Of a stretch of DNA of 64,000 bases, positions 53,421 through 62,573 are shown piece by piece. The DNA is taken from the NCBI RefSeq assembly GCF_000317125.1, contig NC_019695.1, forward strand, positions 4,886,336-4,950,335, in the 5' to 3' direction. Numbering within the stretch: position 1 is the first letter of the stretch; every line of letters starts with the position of its first letter. The notes beneath the pieces were generated by a model. That model was not told where the DNA came from. It saw only the letters and a list, made by a program, of their open reading frames with translations, and searched no databases. Origin of the DNA: Chroococcidiopsis thermalis PCC 7203. GTDB taxonomy: Bacteria > Cyanobacteriota > Cyanobacteriia > Cyanobacteriales > Chroococcidiopsidaceae. Position numbers and translations under genes: made by a program.

Positions 53421-54746
53421 ATTCCGAATTCCGAATTCTGCTCGCTCCTCATCGATCAGCCACATGCTGCTACTAATTTTTGTGGGGGAGACGGGTAAGG
53501 TTAAACCCTGTTGCATCCCGCGCACGAGTAATTCTAGGGTGTCTACAAGTTTTGGTTCCCAAGCTTTACCCTGTTCTTGCTGACATTGAGCCAACGCAGT
53601 TGATAAGGCTTCCTCTCTGGTATGAGATTGGGATAGATGGGTAAAACGCTGCTGAAAGTCTGCCACTAAGCCTAAAATTCGCGATTCTAACGGGATTGTC
53701 TCCCCCATCAAACCAGCTGGCTCTCCGCTACCATCCCAATGTTCTGAGAAATGGTTGATAATTTGAGCGATCGCGCTCAGGCGAGGCATGGTACGCAAAA
53801 CTTGAGCGGCTGGGATGAGAGGGCAACTGGGGGCTTCGCCATACTGCACGTTGACCGATTGGGGGGCAATGCGATGGAGTAGACTGGCTAGGCGCAGGCG
53901 TTTGACCTGCCAAGCGGGAAGATTGAGTAATTGCCCCATAATTTCGGCGATCGCGGCGACTTCTGCGGCTGCGAGGGGGTTACCCGTATCGGCAAGGTCG
54001 ATCAGTTGTCCCAAGCGGAGGAAGGCTTGTAATTCGTTGGAAACTAAATTGCTATCTAATATCTGATGATGTTCTATCTGCTTGATGCTATATTCGCTGG
54101 TTTGGAGGTAATCGACCACGCGAGAAACGATTGTATTTAAATCGTCCGGTTCTACTTGGGCAGACTCTTGGGCGATCGCCTGGACGTGAGATTTGAGCTG
54201 TTGCGCGAGTTCGGGGTTGTAACTGTTAATGTGGGCGATCGCTAGGTCGATTGTTTTCTCTACCCTAGCTGGCTCAAACGTCCAAAAACCGTAAAATTTA
54301 CGCTCTAAATCAATTGTCGGTCTACCTCCGACTCCGTAATCCGCCTCAGACAACTCTTGACAAAGTACCATTGCCGTGTAGCTAGGCGCAAGAATTATCA
54401 AATGCCATTCTTGCGCCACTGGGTCTTCAGGATTCAACGCTACTAAGTCTACATTTGGTAATTTGCTAGTAGGATGGTCGGCAAAGCCCGTATCTGGAGC
54501 TGCCATAATCGCCACATGGCGGGATTTTTGGGCTAAATCGTGGTAGCGTTCTGCTTCTTGCAGATACCATTTACCCCGTTGAAAAGCCGTAATGACTAGC
54601 GGTTGGCTACCAGAAACCAAAATGCAGTCTTCTAGGGCATGACACAGGGCGACCAAGGTGTTTTTATAGTAGACACCCAGGTTAAGGGGTCGATTCGTGT
54701 TTTCGAGTGCTGATTTGAGCTGTTGTAAGATGGAGCCTTCTAGCAT
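53400..54746 (-). CDS. DICT sensory domain - degenerate HD-GYP-like protein
   Basis: 448 residues. The N-terminal DICT domain (about 1-150; YKNTLVALCHALEDCILVSG) is a cyanobacterial sensor found with c-di-GMP modules. The C-terminal region (about 240-425) resembles HD-GYP: LLHRIAP, INHFSEHWDGSGEPAGLMG and LESRILGLVADFQQR, but the GYP triad reads GEP and HD is not evident in the usual place (LLHRI). Catalysis is therefore doubtful; a c-di-GMP binding or scaffold role is possible. The C-terminal about 15 residues come from repeats. Confidence 0.82.
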   Translation of the reverse strand: MLEGSILQQLKSALENTNRPLNLGVYYKNTLVALCHALEDCILVSGSQPLVITAFQRGKWYLQEAERYHDLAQKSRHVAIMAAPDTGFADHPTSKLPNVDLVALNPEDPVAQEWHLIILAPSYTAMVLCQELSEADYGVGGRPTIDLERKFYGFWTFEPARVEKTIDLAIAHINSYNPELAQQLKSHVQAIAQESAQVEPDDLNTIVSRVVDYLQTSEYSIKQIEHHQILDSNLVSNELQAFLRLGQLIDLADTGNPLAAAEVAAIAEIMGQLLNLPAWQVKRLRLASLLHRIAPQSVNVQYGEAPSCPLIPAAQVLRTMPRLSAIAQIINHFSEHWDGSGEPAGLMGETIPLESRILGLVADFQQRFTHLSQSHTREEALSTALAQCQQEQGKAWEPKLVDTLELLVRGMQQGLTLPVSPTKISSSMWLIDEERAEFGIRNSGVASG

Positions 54747-54842
54747 GATTGGTCATTGGTCATTGGTCATTGGTCATTGGTCATCGGTCATTTGTCATTG
54801 GTAAAAGGTAATTTTGACTTATAACTTTTGACTTTTGACTTT
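54746..54842. repeat. TTGGTCA heptamer array
   Basis: Six or seven copies of TTGGTCA followed by TTTTGAC units between two minus-strand genes. Confidence 0.85.
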
Positions 54843-56414
54843 TTACGCTGTTACAAGTTGCTTTTTGTCAGTGGTAGGAATAGGGGCGGAAAGGGCTTCT
54901 TCGAGAGGGGCGCAGCCGAGGCGTTCTTCTAAGATTTTCATCACTTCCCGTCCGAAGTCGTTGGGATTTTGTCGCCATGCTTGTAGGCAAACTTCACCAA
55001 AGAAGGAACCGAGGGGTTCGGGGTTCCATAATAATTTTTGTACCGTCCAAGGTTTGAGATTCATCGGATCGTAGTCTGGTTTGAGTATGCCATTTTTAAA
55101 GGCGTATTCTTCTAAGTGGGTATGGGGTTGGAGTCCGATGAAGAAAATGGCTGGTTCCACTTTGTCAGCGCCGAAGATCCGTTCGAGTTCGCGATGGTAG
55201 GCGATCGTTTGGCGAATGGTTTCGGGACGTTCGTCAATGACGTTGAAGGAGTAATTGACGGAGACGAGATCGTTAAAACCTGCTGCTTTTAAGTCACGGC
55301 AGTTTTCCAACACCGTGCGCAGGTTGTAGCCCATCCGCATTTTCCGCACGAGTTCCTGAGAACCGCTGGTGATGCCGATCTCGAAGTAATTCATCCCCGT
55401 TTTTACCATTAAATCGCATAGTTCGGGGGTGAGGTTGTCGGCGCGGATGTATGCTGCCCAGTGGATATCAGTCATGCCTGAATCGACGATCTTTTGCAGC
55501 AGTTCGATCGCATCATCGATGAATCTCCGTGCTGGGATAAACTGGGCATCGGTAAACCAGAAATTCCGAATGCCGCGATCGTATAGTTGTCGCATTTCGG
55601 CTACGACTTCATCGGCGGGGTTGATCCGTACCTGTTTGCCTTCTACTACGGTGTAAATGCAGTAGCAGCAATTGTGAGGACAGCCGCGCTTTGTTTGCAC
55701 GCCGATATAAAAGTCGGAAGATTGCAGGTAATAGGAGAATTCCGCCCAAATCTTTTCAATATAGTCGTAGTTACAAGCAGATTTTTCTAGCGGTGTTGGC
55801 GCTTCGTGGATTAGGCGATCGCGTGGTTGAGTTTCGCCAACAACGTAGCAGCGTTCGTTACTAAAATCTTCGCCTCGCAACAATTTTTCTAGCAGCGTTT
55901 CTCCTTCTCCGACAGAAACAACCGTTCCCTGGGGCAAATTATGCTGCAACTGCTCGTAAAATACACTAACTGCACCCCCACCGACTACGGCACGGGCATT
56001 TGGTTGGTGTTTCTGAGCGCGTTTTAGCCCGCGTTTAATCAGTCCTTGATTGCGCCAGAGTTCCTTGTAATAGGAAACTGCCAATCGCAGCAATCCGGTT
56101 GCACCGCGAAATTTGACTAACGGATTGAAGGCGTAGAAAAACTCAAAGGAATGTTGCAAGGGATTACCACCCCTACCACCTACTGGGGCATAAATCTGAA
56201 TATCTCGCCAAGAGAATACTAAAAGCGTCGGCTGAAATTCGTCGATACAAGTATCTAAGGCGGAATTAAAGTCGAGTGGTGGGACTGTCCCTAAGTCAAA
56301 AATTCGCTGTTCGATTTCGGGAAAAAGCTTGTGAACGTGATCTGCCAAGTAAACAACCCCAATCGGAAATATAGGGTTGCACGGAAGGCGAACGTAGAGA
56401 ATACGGTTTTCCAT
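54843..56414 (-). CDS. B12-binding radical SAM protein (BchE-like family)
   Basis: 523 residues. An N-terminal cobalamin-binding-like region (about 1-190; AVVGGGAVSVFYEQL, VSVGEGETLLEKLL) precedes a radical SAM barrel with TKRGCPHNCCYCIY (CxxxCxxC, about 245), FWFTDAQFIP and FEIGITSGSQELV. BchE-like proteins exist in cyanobacteria besides the known oxygen-independent cyclase; the specific substrate is unknown. Upstream gap to the next gene is about 530 bases. Confidence 0.82.
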   Translation of the reverse strand: MENRILYVRLPCNPIFPIGVVYLADHVHKLFPEIEQRIFDLGTVPPLDFNSALDTCIDEFQPTLLVFSWRDIQIYAPVGGRGGNPLQHSFEFFYAFNPLVKFRGATGLLRLAVSYYKELWRNQGLIKRGLKRAQKHQPNARAVVGGGAVSVFYEQLQHNLPQGTVVSVGEGETLLEKLLRGEDFSNERCYVVGETQPRDRLIHEAPTPLEKSACNYDYIEKIWAEFSYYLQSSDFYIGVQTKRGCPHNCCYCIYTVVEGKQVRINPADEVVAEMRQLYDRGIRNFWFTDAQFIPARRFIDDAIELLQKIVDSGMTDIHWAAYIRADNLTPELCDLMVKTGMNYFEIGITSGSQELVRKMRMGYNLRTVLENCRDLKAAGFNDLVSVNYSFNVIDERPETIRQTIAYHRELERIFGADKVEPAIFFIGLQPHTHLEEYAFKNGILKPDYDPMNLKPWTVQKLLWNPEPLGSFFGEVCLQAWRQNPNDFGREVMKILEERLGCAPLEEALSAPIPTTDKKQLVTA

Positions 56415-56945
56415 CTCGATCGTTTGAGGTTAGAGTTTACCAAGGTTCGAGTAGCAGCGCTGCTGAGTGAAGCTGAGCCAACTCATGTCTAGATAGCTTC
56501 CAAGTTCGCCCTCACTCACGAGCCTAAGCGCCCCTATTAAAGAGATTTCTGAAAATAATTTTCATATAACTTTACGATAACATCGAGCTTGTCTTAGTGG
56601 TAGGTCGATCGGAGATAATGAGTTGTCGTAGCTAGAGGCGATCGCTGCTCGATATGACGCGATCGCCTCTAGGATCGCTGGATTTGCGTCACCTCGGCAC
56701 GATCCCTCAATTGCCGCTCGTGAATAAGTTGGTATTTTGCCTTAACGCATAAATCATTTACAGTCAACCAATTTTGTGCGGTTAAATGCAAAAATCAAAT
56801 CAAAAATTTATCAGACAATTGGTTGCTAAATCGGAAAGCCGATAAGTTTAACTTCTATCAATTTATATCTATAGATAGAGGCGACAACAAATTCGAGCTA
56901 AGTTATCAGTTGGTAGTAGGAGTTACAACACTCGGGGATCGCTAA
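56415..56945. other. Divergent gene-free region
   Basis: About 530 bases between two divergent genes, with several HIP1 octamers forming a small imperfect palindrome near 56636-56670. No RNA gene recognised. Confidence 0.4.
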
Positions 56946-57365
56946 GTGTTAGCTTATATGTGTAATCAAATAAAAGTGGCTTTCATGCCCTTAGCTGTTA
57001 TGGCTCAAATATTAGATTCCCTACCACCCGAACAGTCCGACCGACTTCTTTGCTGCTATGTAAACGCAACTAGCAAGATTCAAATTGCTCGAATATCAAA
57101 TATCCCTAACTGGTATTTTGAACGAGTTGTGTTTCCAGGTCAACGCCTTGTATTTGAAGCGCCACCTAAAGCAACACTAGAAATTCACACGGGCATGATG
57201 GCGAGTGCTATTTTGTCAGATAATATTCCTTGCGAACGCTTGTGCTTGTTAGAAGAAAGCAAAGCAGAAGCACAAATGGATCGTCCAGCAGCGCGATCGG
57301 TAGAACAAAAAGATAAACTAAGTCAAAGAAATTTTAAATCCCCTCTTTTAACGACTATTGATTAG
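56946..57365 (+). CDS. DUF1830 family protein
   Basis: Up to 139 residues. The cyanobacterial DUF1830 core DRLLCCYVNATSKIQIARIS, NIPNWYFERVVFPGQRLVFE and LEIHTGMMASAILSDNIPC is complete. Start uncertain: GTG 56946, ATG 56985 or ATG 57000; the conserved part begins about 30 residues in. Function unknown. Confidence 0.8.
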   Translation: MLAYMCNQIKVAFMPLAVMAQILDSLPPEQSDRLLCCYVNATSKIQIARISNIPNWYFERVVFPGQRLVFEAPPKATLEIHTGMMASAILSDNIPCERLCLLEESKAEAQMDRPAARSVEQKDKLSQRNFKSPLLTTID

Positions 57366-57549
57366 ATCATCGGTTTAACTAACATTGGAGTCGCTAACTT
57401 TAGCGGCTCTATTTTAATAAATGAAAAAATAGTGAATTGAAAAATAAACAAATTCTACCGAAAGGAAGAAAGTAAACCGCGCGATCGCTACATTTAGTAA
57501 GCTATTACTAGAAATAGAATTGCTGCTATTGTATTGGGTCTAAAATAAA

Positions 57550-57987
57550 TTGGATTTACCTTCTTTTTTGTGGTTGTGGAAAATAGCAGCCTGGTCGATG
57601 GGTCTGTCGCTACTAGCTTATCTGCTGTTGACCGTAACAGGCTGGCAGATGTTCCAGGCAAGAACAAATTTTCATCCCAGACCTAGTTGGCTGCATTTGC
57701 TGCACTATAGTATTGGTGGCAGCATGGTTTTGCTAGTGCTGCTGCTATTAGCAATTGGTGTTGTCGGTACGCTGGGTCATTTTGGTTCTCTCGGTCATTC
57801 CCAACACTTGACGGCAGGACTAATCGTGGTAGCATTAACCCTAATATCGGCAGTTAGTGCAACTTTAATCAGTCCTAAGCGTCAATGGGCGAGATCGCTC
57901 CACGTAGGCGCAAATGCAGTTTTATTCCTTGGTTTTCTCTGGGTGTCCCTCACGGGTTGGGTGGTGGTACAGAAGTATTTGCCATAG
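57550..57987 (+). CDS. DUF4079 family membrane protein
   Basis: 145 residues with four hydrophobic segments and paired His residues in helices (SWLHLLHYSIGG, LGHSQHLTAG, ARSLHVGANAV), resembling cytochrome b561-type haem ligation. DUF4079 proteins are found in cyanobacteria and plants. TTG start. A TAGAGACG palindrome follows the stop. Confidence 0.8.
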   Translation: MDLPSFLWLWKIAAWSMGLSLLAYLLLTVTGWQMFQARTNFHPRPSWLHLLHYSIGGSMVLLVLLLLAIGVVGTLGHFGSLGHSQHLTAGLIVVALTLISAVSATLISPKRQWARSLHVGANAVLFLGFLWVSLTGWVVVQKYLP

Positions 57988-57992
57988 AAATT

Positions 57993-58020
57993 GTAGAGAC
58001 GTTACATGTAACGTCTCTAC
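57993..58020. repeat. TAGAGACG palindrome (family copy 4)
   Basis: Perfect 28-base palindrome between the convergent DUF4079 and sir genes. It may terminate in both directions, though no long T-tract is present. Confidence 0.85.
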
Positions 58021-58037
58021 ACAAAATGTAGGTGCGA

Positions 58038-60017
58038 TTATTGCCCTTGTAAGAAAGCTTCTATCGCCTCATTTACAAGTTGAGTCATGGGTTTACCTTG
58101 ACTCTCAGCAGTAGCTTTTAGCTTTGCGTAGACTGGTTCGCGTAAAGTGATACGACGACGGGCTTTTGCCGCAGTTGCTGCATTAGCAGCTGCTTCCTGT
58201 TCGCCATTGCCATCATCTTGTAGGGCGATTTCTGGTTCCAGTGCGCCTTGAAACTCGTATTTGGAGGTAAACTCTCGTAAAGAGTCAAAGCCAATGCGAT
58301 CGCAAAAATCGCCAAAGCTTTCATTAGGTTGCCGCGATTGTTTGAAGTAAACCAGCAATGGTTCTAATTCTGCCTCCAGGTTATCGAGAGGCAACTTCTC
58401 TATATACACTTGCGCCAGCCTCGTTTGGTTAGCATCTGCACCCAACCATAGTTGATACGTGCTAGGACCATTGCCGACAAACCCTAGTTCTGCCATGTAG
58501 GGTCTAGCACAACCGTTAGGACAACCCGTCATCCGCACGACGAAATGTTCTTGACTCAAGCCCAAGCGATTTAATAACACTTCAATTCGCTGGAGGACGC
58601 TTGGCATGACCCGTTCCGATTCAGTTGTTGCCAAGCCACATGTAGGCAAAGCCGGACAAGCCATAGAGTATCTAACTAACTGGCTGATGGCGTTGGGGTC
58701 AGGTTCTACACCGTGAGTTACGAGTAGATTTGCGATCGCCTGCTTTTGATCTGGGGCGATATCGCACAAAATAACATTATGGTGGGGTGTCAGTCGCATT
58801 GATAAGTTGTACTGCTGCACGATTTCCCGTAAAGCAGTCCTTAACCGAAACGATCCTTCATCCTTGATTCGACCGTTTTCGACCGAAATCCCCAAAAATA
58901 ACTTCCCATCACCCTGTTCGTGCCAGCCGAGGAAATCTTCATATTTCCATTCTGGTAGAGGCTTGGAAGCTTCCAAAGGCTTGCCCAAATACTTTTCTAC
59001 CATCGACCGGAATTTATCTACGCCCCAGTCATTGATTAAATATTTTAAGCGGGCGTGGCGGCGGTCGGTGCGATCGCCGTAATCGCGCTGAGTAGCTACA
59101 ATTGCTTTGATAGCATCGTATACATCGGCTTTGGCTATATAACCAATTGGGTCGGCTAGTCGGGCAAAAGTTTCTTCCTTACCGTGCGTCCGTCCTAAGC
59201 CACCACCAGCATAGATGTTAAATCCTTCTACTTCTTGCTTGTCATTGGTTATGACTACCAAAGTTAAATCTTGAGAAAACAAATCTACGGAGTTATCACC
59301 AGGTACGGTGACGCTGCACTTAAACTTACGGGGCATATAGTGCGTGCCGTAGAGTGGTTCTTCGCTATCGTGAAACACCGTTCCCGTACCATTTTTCTGC
59401 CGTGCAGCTACAACTTCAGGGTTTTCTTCCGCACTAATGGCTTTTTCTCCATCTAGCCAGATTTCATAGTATGCCCCAGTTTGTGGTGAGAGCAACTGAG
59501 CGACATACTCGGAATATTGCCAAGCATGTTGGTATTCTGGCTTATTTTTAAACGGAGCCGGAGGAGCCATGACGTTACGATTAATGTCACCACAGGCTCC
59601 CAGCGTCGAACCCATACTTTTAATTATGGCTGCGATCGCGCTTTTGAGATTTCGCTTCAAAATGCCATGCATCTGAAAGCCTTGCCGCGTGGTGACGCGC
59701 AAAGTTTGATTGCCGTATTCTTCAGCCAGCTTGTCCAGAGTCAAATACAATTGAGCTGGCACGAACCCACCTGGGTTTTTTGTCCGTACCATAAATTGGT
59801 AGTCTTTCTCCTGACCTTTAATCCGGTTGTCGCGGTTATCTTGCTGATAAGAACCGTGAAACTTAAGAATCTGGATCGCTTCTTCGGTAAAATGAGTTGT
59901 ATCTTGCAGAATTTCGGTCGCGACTGGTTCCCGCAAAAAATTGCTGCGTTCCTTAATCCCTTCAACTTTGGAAGGCTTGCGAGTTACGGGGGTGGGAGGA
60001 GTAGAAGATTTAACCAT
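58038..60017 (-). CDS. sir: Ferredoxin-sulfite reductase with C-terminal ribbon-helix-helix extension
   Basis: 659 residues. Reduces sulfite to sulfide with six electrons from ferredoxin. The sirohaem/4Fe-4S cysteines are in [10 protein letters not shown] (about 453) and [11 protein letters not shown] (about 498). The core ends near residue 590. After an acidic/Ala-rich linker, residues about 620-659 read [20 protein letters not shown] followed by [13 protein letters not shown], the pattern of a CopG/Arc ribbon-helix-helix DNA-binding motif. The fusion is in one uninterrupted frame. Confidence 0.95.
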   Translation of the reverse strand: MVKSSTPPTPVTRKPSKVEGIKERSNFLREPVATEILQDTTHFTEEAIQILKFHGSYQQDNRDNRIKGQEKDYQFMVRTKNPGGFVPAQLYLTLDKLAEEYGNQTLRVTTRQGFQMHGILKRNLKSAIAAIIKSMGSTLGACGDINRNVMAPPAPFKNKPEYQHAWQYSEYVAQLLSPQTGAYYEIWLDGEKAISAEENPEVVAARQKNGTGTVFHDSEEPLYGTHYMPRKFKCSVTVPGDNSVDLFSQDLTLVVITNDKQEVEGFNIYAGGGLGRTHGKEETFARLADPIGYIAKADVYDAIKAIVATQRDYGDRTDRRHARLKYLINDWGVDKFRSMVEKYLGKPLEASKPLPEWKYEDFLGWHEQGDGKLFLGISVENGRIKDEGSFRLRTALREIVQQYNLSMRLTPHHNVILCDIAPDQKQAIANLLVTHGVEPDPNAISQLVRYSMACPALPTCGLATTESERVMPSVLQRIEVLLNRLGLSQEHFVVRMTGCPNGCARPYMAELGFVGNGPSTYQLWLGADANQTRLAQVYIEKLPLDNLEAELEPLLVYFKQSRQPNESFGDFCDRIGFDSLREFTSKYEFQGALEPEIALQDDGNGEQEAAANAATAAKARRRITLREPVYAKLKATAESQGKPMTQLVNEAIEAFLQGQ

Positions 60018-60210
60018 TAGAGTTGGATGCTGAGTTCACAAAAATATTTCACCGCCGCTCCGGTAAATTTTGATAACACCCCTACGGCTGTTTAATCTCC
60101 GGTAATTCCGTCGATTTTGTGATGAATAGATTAACTCTATAGATCCTATCACGATCGAAAAGCTGGGGCTGACTCCAGTTATAAGAGTAAACAATCCCAG
60201 CTTTGACTTT

Positions 60211-60238
60211 GTAGGGGCGCACAGTGGTGCGCCCCTAC
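60211..60238. repeat. GTAGGGGCGCAC palindrome
   Basis: A 28-base inverted repeat, related to the palindromes in hflX and at 61185. Confidence 0.85.
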
Positions 60239-60247
60239 CTCAACTCA

Positions 60248-60796
60248 TTAGTTAAAGCGGTAAGCCGCACCAGCTTGAATGCTGACAGCATCGGAATCGC
60301 TGTCTCTGTAGGAATCAATCCCCCACTTGGCATCACCGTAAACAACCACGTTGCTACCAACTTCAGATTCAGCACCAGCAGTTAGCACGATAGCATCTTT
60401 GTTACCTAGAGGCGAAGATTGACCTTCTTCAGTATTGAAGGAGTAACCGCCACCAAGGTAAAGGTTGGTATTAGGAGCAACTGGAACATCATATGTTACC
60501 AACGGCATCAATGCGGTTGAATCGCTACCAAATAAGATTGCACCTCTGGCAGAAATAGGCGCGTTTGGAATCGCGAATCGTCCTTGAACGTTGCCACCAA
60601 CTTTAGAATCATCATCGTATATGGGGCTATCACCATCGGTAACGCCTACGGAAATACCACCACCGAGATAGTTCGCATCCGTACCATTTGTGGTAAAAGT
60701 TTGAGCTGAGGCTTTTCCTACAGGAAGAAATGTAGGAATGATAGCCAATGCAGACACAGCAGAAAGAGCGAGGATAGACTTAATTGAGCGTTTCAT
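60248..60796 (-). CDS. Secreted / outer-membrane beta-barrel-like protein
   Basis: About 182 residues from the ATG at 60796 (AAGAG seven bases upstream). A signal peptide (MKRSIKSILALSAVSALAII...) with a cleavage site after GKASA. The mature part has alternating Gly/aromatic strands (YLGGGISVGV, NLYLGGGYSF, YGDAKWGIDS) and a C-terminal FN-type ending (GAAYRFN), typical of small outer-membrane barrels. Function unknown. Confidence 0.8.
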   Translation of the reverse strand: MKRSIKSILALSAVSALAIIPTFLPVGKASAQTFTTNGTDANYLGGGISVGVTDGDSPIYDDDSKVGGNVQGRFAIPNAPISARGAILFGSDSTALMPLVTYDVPVAPNTNLYLGGGYSFNTEEGQSSPLGNKDAIVLTAGAESEVGSNVVVYGDAKWGIDSYRDSDSDAVSIQAGAAYRFN

Positions 60797-60817
60797 AAGT
60801 AACTCTTGAGCCAACAA

Positions 60818-61184
60818 AAACTTGTGTATTGTGTGTCGTAAAGATGGCGTTTATGTATCAGACAATCAAATAACTTCTTTACCATTTATTACTGAGTTAT
60901 TGGCTTGCCCGAAACCTTTGCCGTATCACCTTCACTACAACTAAGGTAGCGATCGCCAATCACAGCTTGCAGCAGATGTAGACTGTTAATAAACTGTCAT
61001 ATTATTTTTATAACAATTGTTCAAAATAAATTTTTCACGCTATAATACAGTCAAATAAGTATAGACATGGGAACTTTTTGTCAAAGCTTTCGTCTCTGGT
61101 AGAGTTGCGTTAAATAACGCACCCTATATATAAATCCTAAAGATCGTCTCCAGGAATAATTAATTTGAGTATGTTGAAATAGCC
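60818..61184. other. Gene-free AT-rich interval
   Basis: Presumed promoter region of the barrel-like protein; no other feature recognised. Confidence 0.35.
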
Positions 61185-61226
61185 ATATTCGTAAGGGGCG
61201 CACAGATGTGCGCCCCTTACGAATAT
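61185..61226. repeat. Long perfect inverted repeat downstream of cutA
   Basis: Two 20-base arms (ATATTCGTAAGGGGCGCACA and its complement) separated by only two bases. Probably a REP-type element. It could act as a transcription end for cutA, but there is no T-tract. Confidence 0.85.
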
Positions 61227-61252
61227 ATTGCAGACGTATGGGCAACGCTACA

Positions 61253-61573
61253 TTATTTAACAGAAGCAGAAATCCAGTCTAGATAAGATTGAGAACCTGC
61301 TAATATCGGAATGGCAATAATTTCAGGGACTTCGTAAGAGTGTAACTCGCGGATTTTAGCTTCTAAGTGAGAAAATTGAGCTAAATCTGTTTTAATTAAT
61401 AATTGCCACTCTTGTTCTTTATTAATTTCTCCCTGCCACGTGTAAACCGATTGGATAGGGAGAATATTCACGCAAGCAGCTAGCTGAGATTCTACTAAAG
61501 AAGTGGCGATCGCCTCTGCTTCTTGTGGCGATCCGGCTGTGACCAAAACTAAACCGTAATTTGCTTTATTCAT
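61253..61573 (-). CDS. cutA: CutA-like divalent cation tolerance protein
   Basis: 106 residues, trimeric PII-like fold: LVTAGSPQEAEAIATSLVES, ACVNILPIQSVYTWQGEI and HSYEVPEIIAIPI. Full length. Its start overlaps the end of the DNA glycosylase gene by eight bases, so the two are coupled. Confidence 0.95.
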   Translation of the reverse strand: MNKANYGLVLVTAGSPQEAEAIATSLVESQLAACVNILPIQSVYTWQGEINKEQEWQLLIKTDLAQFSHLEAKIRELHSYEVPEIIAIPILAGSQSYLDWISASVK

Positions 61574-62309
61574 GATTCATATCAAGATTAATTTTGGCGT
61601 AATTGCATTGCGATCGCAACGGACAAATTCCACAACTGGGATTTCTAGCCGTACAAACTCCCGCACCAAAATCTAATAATGTTAAATTCCACCGACTCAC
61701 ACTTGTTTTCGGAGCGACATATTCAGCCGCACTCCACAACAGCTTGCAACGAGACTTGACACGATTCCCCTGCAAACCAAAGAATCGCTCTAAAATTCGT
61801 GCCACATTAGTATCTAATATTGCTAGCGGCTGCGCAAAAGCATTGGCACAGATAGAGCGTGCCGTATATAATCCAATTCCAGGTAAAGAAAGCAACTGAG
61901 CCTCTGAGGCTGGAATTTTACCATCATATTGTTCGATAATTACTCGTACAGATTGATAAAGGCGATCGGCACGGAAATGCAAACCTAAAGGCTTTAGTAA
62001 AATCGCAATTTCTGCTACTGATGCCGTTGCCAAATCTTCGAGGGTAGGATATCGAGTCAAAAAATCTGCGTAAATTGGAGCAACTGTATTAGCACTAGTT
62101 TTTTGCAGCAAAAACTCAGCGATGAAAATAGCATAAGCATCTGTTGTAGTGCGCCAAGGAAATTCTCGCAGATTGAGAGTAGCCCAACTAGTTAACTGAC
62201 GACGAAACCACTTAATTTTGTTTGCAGCCAGAAGCAATGTAAAATTTTCTTGAGATTGAGCGATCGCGCTTGTCACAACACCAGATTCCTTTCTTTCAAG
62301 ACAAGACAC
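61566..62309 (-). CDS. HhH-GPD DNA glycosylase with 4Fe-4S cluster (MutY/Mig-like, no NUDIX domain)
   Basis: 247 residues from a GTG. The HhH-GPD fold is complete: EFLLQKTSANTV (Glu as in MutY), LPGIGLYTARSIC, ILDTNVARIL with the catalytic Asp, and a C-x6-C-x2-C-x5-C cluster ending CGICPLRSQC. The position that is Lys in Nth (LPGVGRKTA) is Tyr here, as in the archaeal T/G mismatch glycosylase Mig. MutY enzymes are about 350 residues with a C-terminal 8-oxoG-reading domain, absent here. Confidence 0.85.
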   Translation of the reverse strand: MSCLERKESGVVTSAIAQSQENFTLLLAANKIKWFRRQLTSWATLNLREFPWRTTTDAYAIFIAEFLLQKTSANTVAPIYADFLTRYPTLEDLATASVAEIAILLKPLGLHFRADRLYQSVRVIIEQYDGKIPASEAQLLSLPGIGLYTARSICANAFAQPLAILDTNVARILERFFGLQGNRVKSRCKLLWSAAEYVAPKTSVSRWNLTLLDFGAGVCTARNPSCGICPLRSQCNYAKINLDMNHE

Positions 62310-62414
62310 TTAAACTTTTGCCATCGTTCCAATTGAGAAACAATTTTGCGCAACAAGCAGCTTACTCAAAGTTAAATTAGGATGCGAAAATCCAAAACTA
62401 CACTTTGCGCCTTT

Positions 62415-62515
62415 GCACGCCAGTTGCTACAACGGAGGGAACCTCACGCCAGTCGCGGGACTCGGGGGAACCCCCCGCACGGCGCTGGCTCCGCAACGCA
62501 CTGGCTCGCCTTTGC
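62415..62515. repeat. Dispersed GCCAGTCGCGG/GGCGCTGGCTCC element
   Basis: A GC-rich imperfect palindrome containing CACGCCAGTCGCGGGACTC, GGAACCCCCCGCACGGCGCTG and two CGCACTGGCT-type segments, in the gap between the glycosylase and the HTH gene. Confidence 0.55.
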
Positions 62516-62540
62516 GCGACATAATAACTCACCCTGTAAA

Positions 62541-62566
62541 TAGAGACACGACACAGCGCGCCTCTA
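62541..62566. repeat. TAGAGACG palindrome (degenerate copy 5)
   Basis: TAGAGAC and CCTCTA arms with GC-rich centre, just downstream of the HTH gene stop. Confidence 0.55.
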
Positions 62567-62573
62567 CAAAAAT

